A stretch of DNA of 64,000 nucleotides. Source: Paenibacillus_AP thailandensis (GTDB taxonomy: Bacteria; Bacillota; Bacilli; Paenibacillales; Paenibacillaceae). The notes beneath the pieces are model-generated. The model was not told the DNA's origin and ran no database searches. It was given only the letters and a program-made list of their open reading frames with translations. Location of the stretch: assembly GCF_042685365.1 (NCBI RefSeq), contig NZ_JBHUMY010000027.1, positions 1 to 64,000 on the forward strand, read 5' to 3'. The position numbers and the translations under genes were made by a program. How positions within the stretch are numbered: the stretch's first letter is position 1; every line of letters starts with the position of its first letter. Shown piece by piece: positions 7,561 through 14,788 of the stretch.

Positions 7561-8312
7561 TGAACGCGATTCGCGTGAATCAGATGACTTACCGGTACAA
7601 AGGCGAGGAACGTCCTGCCGTCGAACAGATCAGCTTTCATGTCGGCAGCGGCGAAATCGTCGGCCTTCTCGGTCATAACGGAGCGGGCAAAACGACCGTG
7701 CTCAAATGCATTGCGGGACTAATGCGGCCCGAGGAAGGGGAAGCGGAGATCGGGAGCGGTGCCGGGAAAGGTACGTCTGCGTCGCTTGGCTTTGTGCCTT
7801 CCGATTTTTATTTATATCCGCTGCTGACGGTAGAAGAAATAATCCGTTTTACCGCGAGCTTGCATCAATTGAACGACCGCGAGCTGACGGAGCGAATGAA
7901 TGCGATGCTTGCCGCCTTTCAGCTCGAAGATAAGCGGCACGAGTTCATTAAGACGCTGTCGCACGGCATGAAACAGAAAGTCGCCTTGATTACCGGCGTC
8001 ATTCATCATCCGCAAGCGCTTATTCTGGATGAACCGATGACGGGCTATGACGCCGTGTCGACAAGGGAGACGAAAAATTTTTTGATTCGCTACGCCAAGG
8101 AGCGCGGGGCCGGAATATTGCTGTCCTCTCACCGGATGGACGTCGTGGAGGACATATGTCATCGCGTTGTGCTGATCCACGGGGGAAAGACGGTGTTTGA
8201 CGGTACGGCCTCGGATTTGAAGAAAGGCGCGGGCGATTCGAATACGCTGGAGGAAGCGCTTCTGCGCATGTCCGAGGAATCGGAGCCTGGGGAAAGCGGG
8301 GATGCGAAGTGA
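7560..8312 (+). CDS. ABC transporter ATP-binding protein of the bacteriocin cluster (As-48D-like)
   Basis: 250 aa, one nucleotide-binding domain: Walker A GHNGAGKTT (residues 38-46), a degenerate signature LSHGMKQK, Walker B ALILDEP, and a switch His in SSHRMD. The LSHGMKQK type is typical of ABC-2-like exporters (CcmA class). ATG 7560 overlaps the previous stop (TAATG); the preceding GTG 7536 lies within the upstream gene and has no separate site. It probably energises the adjoining membrane proteins for bacteriocin export and producer protection, as As-48D/CclD do. Confidence 0.85.
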   Translation: MNAIRVNQMTYRYKGEERPAVEQISFHVGSGEIVGLLGHNGAGKTTVLKCIAGLMRPEEGEAEIGSGAGKGTSASLGFVPSDFYLYPLLTVEEIIRFTASLHQLNDRELTERMNAMLAAFQLEDKRHEFIKTLSHGMKQKVALITGVIHHPQALILDEPMTGYDAVSTRETKNFLIRYAKERGAGILLSSHRMDVVEDICHRVVLIHGGKTVFDGTASDLKKGAGDSNTLEEALLRMSEESEPGESGDAK

Positions 8313-8854
8313 TGTTTACGGTGAATATTTGGCGCGAATTCCGTTACTTGCTGCTTGCCGCGCTCTTGATGTACGGTGTTGCGGCCATAGCGGGCGCCGC
8401 GGTCGGCTCGTTCGAGCCGATGGAGAAATCGGCTGCGGAAATTCCCCGCGATCCGTTGTACTATATCGGGCATAACTCCCGCGCGAGCCTATTGTTCGTC
8501 TCCGGGCTGCTCACGATCGGGATGTCCAGCATATTCGCATTGTTCGCCAACGGTTTCATGATCGGCTTCTCGGTCGCCTCCAAAATGCAGGAAACGGCTT
8601 TCGCCGCGACGATGATGCACGTCGTTCCGCACGGCATATTCGAAGTTCCCGCCATGATCCTGGCGGGAGCCGTTGGCTTGTATCCGCTTCAGCTTATTAT
8701 CCGGTATGCGAGGGGCATCAAGCCTGTCCGCATCGCATGGGTGCAGCTGGCTCAAAGCGTCGTGCTCATCGCTGCGCTGATTGCGGCGGCCGGCGTTGTC
8801 GAAGCGTGGATTACGCCGCACATTATTGAATCGATATTATCAGTCGGAGGTTAG
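8312..8854 (+). CDS. SpoIIM/DUF95 family membrane protein of the bacteriocin cluster (As-48C-like)
   Basis: 180 aa with about five membrane helices. The central segment FALFANGFMIGFSV followed by HVVPHGIFEVPAMILAGAVGL is the signature of the stage II sporulation protein M superfamily (DUF95). A DUF95 protein next to an ABC ATPase is a hallmark of circular-bacteriocin clusters, where it contributes to maturation and immunity. The start ATG 8312 overlaps the upstream stop (TGATG); GTG 8309 is an alternative. It is too short, and lies in the wrong context, to be the sporulation gene itself. Confidence 0.82.
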   Translation: MFTVNIWREFRYLLLAALLMYGVAAIAGAAVGSFEPMEKSAAEIPRDPLYYIGHNSRASLLFVSGLLTIGMSSIFALFANGFMIGFSVASKMQETAFAATMMHVVPHGIFEVPAMILAGAVGLYPLQLIIRYARGIKPVRIAWVQLAQSVVLIAALIAAAGVVEAWITPHIIESILSVGG

Positions 8855-8858
8855 GACA

Positions 8859-9521
8859 ATGCTGCTCGCCGATTTTGTCAAAGTGATGGTCGCGCCTAGG
8901 CCTGTTATGGAAAGAAGGCTTCGCCAGGAACGGTTTTTTTCGATGATCTTGCTGCTTAGCTTGCTTTCGGCCGTGCTTGCGGTCACGTCGGTTTCCTTCT
9001 TCCGGGCGGAAGACATGAGCCGGGTGGCCGGCATCGAAATCAATCAGGACACCTACGAAGCGTACAAAATCTTTTTGCTGTTCGGAACTGCGTTCATGTC
9101 CGTGTTTTCGCCGGTCGTGTTCATCCTGCTGAACAGTTTGTTTAACAAGCTTATGCTTTTTATATTCCGCGTTTCCATCCCGCTGCGCCGGCTGTTTATA
9201 CTCGGCATTCTCGCCTACGTCCCGATGCTGATGGATACCGTCCTGCGCATCGTGATTCAATTGTTTATCCAAAGGCCGCTTACGGAATCGCCGGCGAATT
9301 TGTTTGCCTTTCTGGTCGAATCGGATTCGCAGCTTGGCAAAACGTTGTCCGTCTTTACCGTCTTTGGCGTTTGGAGCATGGCGCTTTACGCGGTCGGCGT
9401 CTACATGCTCGCTCCGGAACGGGCGCGCGTACGCAGCGTTGCGGTCGTTGTCGTGACCTGGCTGATCGCGACGATCGTTTCGGGTTTAATTAACGGTCTC
9501 CCGGGCCCGCTAAGCTCTTGA
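8859..9521 (+). CDS. Yip1-like membrane protein of the bacteriocin cluster (As-48E position)
   Basis: 220 aa, about five or six hydrophobic helices after a cytoplasmic N-terminus (MLLADFVKVMVAPRPVMERR). The N-terminal PRPVMER-type segment and helix spacing resemble the Yip1 domain family of bacterial membrane proteins. ATG 8859 follows CGGAGG with eight bases between; the start of the longer open frame lies inside the preceding gene. Sitting just before an adaptor, permease and ATPase, it occupies the place of As-48E in the AS-48 EFGH immunity transporter. Function is inferred from position only. Confidence 0.62.
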   Translation: MLLADFVKVMVAPRPVMERRLRQERFFSMILLLSLLSAVLAVTSVSFFRAEDMSRVAGIEINQDTYEAYKIFLLFGTAFMSVFSPVVFILLNSLFNKLMLFIFRVSIPLRRLFILGILAYVPMLMDTVLRIVIQLFIQRPLTESPANLFAFLVESDSQLGKTLSVFTVFGVWSMALYAVGVYMLAPERARVRSVAVVVVTWLIATIVSGLINGLPGPLSS

Positions 9522-9559
9522 ACCGATATGCGCAATTCGAGCAGCAAGGGGAGAAACGA

Positions 9560-10720
9560 ATGAAAAAAGCCGTCATCATCGCCGCGGTGTTAATCGCTGC
9601 CGTTATCGTGGGGGCGAACATATGGAAAATGAGCCGAAACGATATCCAGCCTGCCGAGTCGACCGCGATACAAACGTGGCGGGTAAGCAAGCAGGAGCTG
9701 AAACGGTCGGTTATTGCCTCGGGCATAGCCGTTCCGGCCGAAGAAGAGAAAATATATTTGGACGGCACGTTGGGGCAGGTCGAACGGCTGCTGGTCACGC
9801 CGGGCCAGCAGGTGAAGCCCGGAACCCCGCTATTGCGTTACCGGGCCGACGATATCGCAAAGCAGCTCGAAGAGCTGGAAATCGCCCGCAAAAGGCTGGA
9901 TCTTGAGCTGGAAGAGCTCCGTCATGAAAAGGATCAGCTGATGGCGAATTTCCGGGAGCAGGCGGCTTCGCTTGAGGCGGGAGCGGATCCCTCCGAAGCG
10001 GCCAAGGCCACCGCCCTGAAGAAGCAAGATTTGGAGCGGCAGGAGCAGTCGCTTTTGCTGGATTACGAAGCGAACCGAAACGAGATCGCCAGCCTCGAAG
10101 CGAAGCGGTCGCAAATGATCGTCGCAAGCCGGATCGGCGGTACCGTGCAGAAAGTGGCCGCCAATCCGAACGAAGCGGGGGAAAGTCCGCTCGTTCATAT
10201 CGTATCCGACCGAAATTACCTCGTTCAAGGCGCGATCTCCGAGTTTGATTATGTGCTCGTTAAACCCGGAATGCAGGTTGAAGTCAAGCCGAAGGCGATG
10301 GACGGCATTTCATGGAAAGGGATCGTCCGCAGCGTCGATTCGATCCCGGAAGGCGCCGATCTAGCCGGATCCAGTCTGACGGACAACGAACAAGCGGTCA
10401 CGTTGTATCCGTTTACGGTGGAGCTGACGGAAAAAAGCGAAGAATTGAAGTACGGCTACCATGTTTACATCGATATCGAAGTCGAATCGGGCGGCAACCG
10501 GCTTGTCGTTCCCCATCAAGCCGTGATGGAGGAAGACGGGAAACGATATGTGTACGCCGTTGAACAAGGCTTGCTCCGGAAGCGGGAAGTCGTTGTCGGC
10601 GATTCGAACGACAGCTGGAAGGAAATTGTAAGCGGGTTATCCGAAGGCGATACGATTGCCGCACATGCTGCGCCCGACCTGAAAGATGGAATGCCTGTTC
10701 GAGCCGAGGAGGAGTCTTGA
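9560..10720 (+). CDS. HlyD/MacA-type periplasmic-adaptor-like subunit of the second bacteriocin ABC transporter (As-48F-like)
   Basis: 386 aa. An N-terminal anchor (about residues 4-23) is followed by a biotinyl-lipoyl-like half, a long charged coiled coil (about residues 105-190, rich in E, K, L, Q), the returning lipoyl half and a beta-barrel domain. ATG 9560 is preceded by AAGGGGAG. In monoderms such membrane-fusion-type proteins assist MacB-type ABC exporters. The stop overlaps the start of the permease gene (TGATG at 10718-10722), showing tight coupling. Likely role: producer immunity by extruding bacteriocin from the membrane. Confidence 0.8.
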   Translation: MKKAVIIAAVLIAAVIVGANIWKMSRNDIQPAESTAIQTWRVSKQELKRSVIASGIAVPAEEEKIYLDGTLGQVERLLVTPGQQVKPGTPLLRYRADDIAKQLEELEIARKRLDLELEELRHEKDQLMANFREQAASLEAGADPSEAAKATALKKQDLERQEQSLLLDYEANRNEIASLEAKRSQMIVASRIGGTVQKVAANPNEAGESPLVHIVSDRNYLVQGAISEFDYVLVKPGMQVEVKPKAMDGISWKGIVRSVDSIPEGADLAGSSLTDNEQAVTLYPFTVELTEKSEELKYGYHVYIDIEVESGGNRLVVPHQAVMEEDGKRYVYAVEQGLLRKREVVVGDSNDSWKEIVSGLSEGDTIAAHAAPDLKDGMPVRAEEES

Positions 10721-11925
10721 TGGTTTGGGAAAGCATCAAAATCGCCGTTTTCTCGATTTACGCCCATGGACTGAGGTCCGTTCTGACGATGGTCGGCATT
10801 GTCATCGGGGTCGCCTCGGTCATTACGATCGTTGCGATCGGGCAAGGCGGGGAAGCGGCGCTGAAATCGAATTTTACCGGCTCCGGAAACGATACGGTCG
10901 ATATCGAGTTTCAATACGACGAGGACTACGATTTTGGATCGGATCTGTCGGCCGTTCCTATTTTTACGGAAAGCGACCTGCTCCTATTGAGCAAAATTCC
11001 CGAAATCAAGCAAGTTATGGCGACAGCCCAAAGCTCCGCGGAAGCCCGCTTCCGCAATGAAACGTTAAACGTCCAGGTCATCGGGATCGACGAGGGTTAT
11101 TTCGACGTTTATCCGCATACGGTTCAATTAGGCAGGCTGCTTGACGAAGCGGATATCGGGCAAGGACGCAAAGTCGCCGTCGTCAATCCCGACATGGCGG
11201 AGGAATTGTTTCAGAGCGAAGAAGCGGTCGGCGAATATGTCGAAATCGAAGGGGTCCCGTTCAAGGTGATTGGCGTGGCGGAAGAAACGAACAACAGCAT
11301 TTTCCGGCTCGGGATGAGTACGATGCTCGTTCCCCGTTCGGTATGGCCGCTCTTGTACGGGGACGATGAAATCAGCACGTTGACCGTACAGGCGGCGGGT
11401 CCGGAAAGCTTGGAGACGGCCGGACAGAAGGCCGTCGACTTGCTGAACGGGCTGAAGCAGGACAGACCGCAGCTGCAAGGCGAATATTTCATTTTCAATC
11501 TCGAGCAAATCCAAAAATCGCTGTCGACGATCTCCCGCATCATGACGTCCATTATTGGCGGAATCGCCGGCATTTCCTTGTTCGTCGGCGGCATCGGAGT
11601 CATGAACATTATGCTCGTTTCCGTAACGGAACGGACGAAAGAGATCGGCATCCGGAAGGCGCTTGGCGCAACGCGCGGGGAAATTTTGACGCAATTTCTG
11701 ATCGAAGCCGCGCTGTTGACGACGATCGGCGGCGTTGCCGGCATTATGCTCGGGTACGGCGGCTCGTATCTGGCAAGCGTACTGACCAAATGGCCGCCGG
11801 TTATGTCCTGGCAGGTCATCGTCGGCGGCGTGCTGTTCTCCATGCTGATCGGGATCGTATTCGGCATTCTGCCGGCGAACCGGGCGGCCAAGCTGATGCC
11901 GATTGAAGCGCTGCGCTACGATTGA
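10720..11925 (+). CDS. MacB-type ABC transporter permease (As-48H-like)
   Basis: 401 aa: one N-terminal helix (about residues 18-45), a ~220-residue extracellular MacB_PCD domain, then three C-terminal helices of the FtsX fold. The conserved cytoplasmic motif TERTKEIGIRKALGATRGEI precedes helix 3. GGAGGAG lies seven bases before ATG 10720. It has no fused ATPase, which is supplied by the next gene. MacB-type transporters are mechanotransmitters that expel peptides and lipophilic compounds, consistent with self-protection against the circular peptides. Confidence 0.85.
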   Translation: MVWESIKIAVFSIYAHGLRSVLTMVGIVIGVASVITIVAIGQGGEAALKSNFTGSGNDTVDIEFQYDEDYDFGSDLSAVPIFTESDLLLLSKIPEIKQVMATAQSSAEARFRNETLNVQVIGIDEGYFDVYPHTVQLGRLLDEADIGQGRKVAVVNPDMAEELFQSEEAVGEYVEIEGVPFKVIGVAEETNNSIFRLGMSTMLVPRSVWPLLYGDDEISTLTVQAAGPESLETAGQKAVDLLNGLKQDRPQLQGEYFIFNLEQIQKSLSTISRIMTSIIGGIAGISLFVGGIGVMNIMLVSVTERTKEIGIRKALGATRGEILTQFLIEAALLTTIGGVAGIMLGYGGSYLASVLTKWPPVMSWQVIVGGVLFSMLIGIVFGILPANRAAKLMPIEALRYD

Positions 11926-11948
11926 GCCTCGGGGGGAGTGACGGGAAG

Positions 11949-12641
11949 ATGAGCGTCGTCGTTGAGCTTCAAGACGTTAACAAAGTTTATGCCGGCGGCG
12001 AAGAGCTGCACGTGCTGAAAAATATTCGACTAGCTGTAAAGCAAGGCGAGTTTATCGCAATCGTCGGGCCGAGCGGATCCGGCAAATCGACGCTGATGAA
12101 TATGATCGGGATGCTCGATACGCCGACTTCCGGAACCTACCGGTTCGAGGGCGTAGACGTCGGCGAGCTGTCCGACCACAGGATGGCCAAGATGAGAAGC
12201 CGCAAGATCGGCTTCGTCTTCCAGCAGTTTAATCTGCTGCCCAGGCTGACCGCGCTGGAAAATGTAGAGGTTCCGATGATCTATGCCGGTCTCTCCAGAA
12301 AAGAGAGGCGCGAACGGGCGAAGCGTCTGCTTGAGGAGCTGGGCCTCGGGGAGCGGACCGGGCATCGCCCGGGCAAGCTGTCCGGCGGCCAGCAGCAGCG
12401 CGTCGCGATCGCGCGCGCTCTGGCTAACGAGCCGTCGCTAATTTTGGCGGATGAACCGACCGGCGCGCTGGATACCGCCACCGGTCTTGAAGTGCTGCAA
12501 ATATTGCTGCGGTTAAACGATCAAGGACACACGGTCGTTCTTATTACCCACGATCCGGGTATCGCCGCCAACGCCAAGCGGGTCATCACGATGAAAGACG
12601 GGGAGATCGTACGGGACGAAACGAATGACCTGCGTCTGTAG
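11949..12641 (+). CDS. MacB/LolD-type ABC ATPase (As-48G-like)
   Basis: 230 aa. Walker A GPSGSGKST, Q-loop in FVFQQFNLLP, signature LSGGQQQRVAIARAL, Walker B LILADEPTGALD and switch His in LITHDP are all intact. Start ATG 11949 is chosen over in-frame TTG 11922, which overlaps the permease stop, because GGGGAG lies ten bases upstream of the ATG. It forms the E-F-H-G immunity transporter with the three preceding genes. Last gene of the bacteriocin cluster; no small basic immunity peptide gene was found after it. Confidence 0.87.
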   Translation: MSVVVELQDVNKVYAGGEELHVLKNIRLAVKQGEFIAIVGPSGSGKSTLMNMIGMLDTPTSGTYRFEGVDVGELSDHRMAKMRSRKIGFVFQQFNLLPRLTALENVEVPMIYAGLSRKERRERAKRLLEELGLGERTGHRPGKLSGGQQQRVAIARALANEPSLILADEPTGALDTATGLEVLQILLRLNDQGHTVVLITHDPGIAANAKRVITMKDGEIVRDETNDLRL

Positions 12642-12849
12642 CGAAGAAGGTTTATATCGAATGGTTAATATATCTAGATTTACATCATTTTGATATAATC
12701 ATATATATCCTGCATGCCATCAGGTGCAGAGTGAGCGCGGGATGAAGCCGGCGCCAGTTCTGGATCTGCAGGGTTCAGCTTCGGCTTGCACATTGCGGTT
12801 GTACCTTTTGTTGAATCGGAATTCGAACGGGAGAGGCGGTGGTCGCTAC

Positions 12850-13707
12850 ATGCAACCCTCCATTTTGCGGCTCGATTTAAGGCCGGTGCGGCGCTCCCGG
12901 TTCCGTCTGGCTGTTGGGAAATGCTGGTTTAGAATGCGCAGGTATGCCCAGTGGCTGACGAGCGATATGAAGCTTGCCGGGCAAAGGCAGACAAGCTCGC
13001 TGGCTCATCCGGTATTTTCCCATTCCGCGCCGCTTTACCGTAAGCTTTGCGACGTAGATATGCGGCTGCAAACGAACAAGGTCGTCAATTTGAGGCTGGC
13101 GGCAAGCCGGTTGGACGGGCTTCTGCTGCGGCCGGGAGAGACCTTCTCCTATTGGCGGACTATCGGCAAACCTACCTCGAGAAAAGGTTATGTCGAAGGA
13201 ATGGTGCTATTTTACGGAACATATCGGACCGGCGTTGGCGGCGGCTAATGCCAGCTCTCGAATTTGATTTATTGGATGACTTTGCATACGCCTCTTAAAG
13301 TAACGGAGAGGCATCGGCACAGCTACGACGTCTTTCCCGACGCCAACCGGACGCAGCCGTTTGGAAGCGGAGCGACTTGCGCCTATAATTATTTGGACCT
13401 TCAGATTTATAACCCGAGGGAGGTAACCTATCAGCTTCGGGTCCGCGTGGAGGAAGAACGGCTTGCTGGGGAATGGCGTGCGGACGCCCCGTCTATATAC
13501 AACTACGAAGTTTACGAGAAGGATCACCGGATTGTGCTTCTGCCTTGGGGAGGGTATCTGCGAAGCAACTCGATCTACAGAAAGAAGCTGAACGCGGAAG
13601 GGAAAGTCGTGGAAGACGAACTCGTTACGAGCAACGATGCGCTGATGATGTATGCTCCGCTACTGGCTTCGCATTCGGAATCGGCCGGCCGCGACTTGGA
13701 ACAATAA
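12850..13707 (+). pseudogene. VanW family protein interrupted by an in-frame TAA
   Basis: Reads as a full-length VanW protein (about 285 codons from ATG 12850) including RPGETFSYWRTIGKPT and, after the break, CQLSNLIYWMTLHTPL and DANRTQPFGSGATCAYNY. The frame is unchanged across TAA 13246-13248, which falls exactly in the conserved GGG-Leu-CQLSN core. TTA (Leu) to TAA is a single substitution. Without readthrough only a 132-aa N-terminal fragment is made. VanW occurs in some glycopeptide-resistance clusters but its biochemical role is unknown. Either a recent nonsense mutation or a base-call error. Confidence 0.8.
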
Positions 13708-13852
13708 ATGAAACCGGACAATGAGCTGCCGCGTATGAGAAACCATTAATGAAGAATAATGGAAAAAGCGAAGCACAACCTTGTACAGCCGTTTCTTGGT
13801 TAGAGATGAGCCGAAGGTTATGCTTCGTCAAATTACTTGGGAGGAATATACA

Positions 13853-14164
13853 ATGATCATTACGACAACGCCGACGATTGAAGGGCATCCGATTCAGGAG
13901 TATACGGGGATCGTAACGGGAGAAGCGATTATGGGCGCGAACGTCGTCCGCGATTTCTTCGCATCGATCACCGACATCGTTGGGGGGCGCTCCAGCGCGT
14001 ACGAAAGCAAGCTGAAGGAAGCCCGCGACGTAGCGGTGGACGAGATGAAGGAACAGGCGAGAAGAATGGGCGCGAACGCGATCGTCTCCATCGACATCGA
14101 CTACGAGGTCATTCGCGAAGGCATGCTGATGGTCGCGGTGAGCGGCACGGCGGTGCGGATTTAG
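13853..14164 (+). CDS. YbjQ/UPF0145 family protein
   Basis: 103 aa, matching the compact YbjQ fold: N-terminal TTTPTIEGHPIQEYTGIVTGEA, a central helix with SKLKEARDVAVDEM, then MGANAIVSIDIDYE and a final beta strand. ATG 13853 is preceded by GGGAGGAAT. Family members form pentameric rings and are sometimes annotated as heavy-metal-binding, but no function is established. Monocistronic in appearance. Confidence 0.85.
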   Translation: MIITTTPTIEGHPIQEYTGIVTGEAIMGANVVRDFFASITDIVGGRSSAYESKLKEARDVAVDEMKEQARRMGANAIVSIDIDYEVIREGMLMVAVSGTAVRI

Positions 14165-14254
14165 CCGGGTAACGCTAACTGGACACGGCAAGCGGCGAAG
14201 GATACAATGAGGTTGAAGCCGGACTTGTTAACGTAAAGAGGAGCTGAACAAATC

Positions 14255-14566
14255 ATGTATCCGGAAATTACGACGGATGAATTGCAACAAAAACTCGAGC
14301 GCGGCGAAAAGCTGAACTTGGTGGACGTCCGCGAGCAAGACGAATGGGAAGCTGGCCACATCGCGCAAGCGAGGCTGATTCCGCTTTCGGAGATTCAGGA
14401 TCGGATTGACGATTTCTCCCGGGACGGCGAGGAAACGTTCATTATTTGCAGAAGCGGCGGAAGAAGCGCCAGAGCTTGCGAGTTTTTGCAGGCGAACGGG
14501 CTTTCCGTCGTCAACGTAAAGGGCGGCATGCTCGCCTGGGAAGGCGAAGTTGAAGAAGGGCTGTAG
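14255..14566 (+). CDS. Rhodanese-like domain protein
   Basis: 103 aa, a single rhodanese domain. It has the opening NLVDVREQDEWEAGHI box and an active-site loop CRSGGRSA with Cys as the persulfide-carrying residue, followed by VNVKGGMLAW. Such single-domain enzymes transfer sulfane sulfur to cyanide, thiols or biosynthetic partners. RBS AAAGAGGAG precedes ATG 14255. A clear terminator follows. Confidence 0.9.
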   Translation: MYPEITTDELQQKLERGEKLNLVDVREQDEWEAGHIAQARLIPLSEIQDRIDDFSRDGEETFIICRSGGRSARACEFLQANGLSVVNVKGGMLAWEGEVEEGL

Positions 14567-14584
14567 CTTGTGGAATAACATGAG

Positions 14585-14623
14585 GGCGCTGGACCTTGGA
14601 TAACGGTCCGGCGTCTTTTTTTT
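14585..14623 (+). terminator. Intrinsic terminator after the rhodanese gene
   Basis: GGCGCTGGACC (14585-14595) pairs with GGTCCGGCGTC (14605-14615), with wobble pairs, followed by eight T residues (14616-14623). Confidence 0.88.
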
Positions 14624-14788
14624 GCCGATCGGACGATGGATTCGACCGGCCGTTTTTGATGCGGCGATTCATGAAACGGCTTGACGCCCGCATATAGATT
14701 ACAGCGGGGACATGTCGGCTAACGCGCCGCCGGCGGCGGCTGCCGCCGGAGCTGGCCCCGAACAGGTGACGGAAAGCGGGTGTAATAC

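Noticed and set aside
8312..8854. True sporulation gene spoIIM
   Set aside because: Same superfamily, but embedded in the bacteriocin operon and shorter than usual for the sporulation protein.
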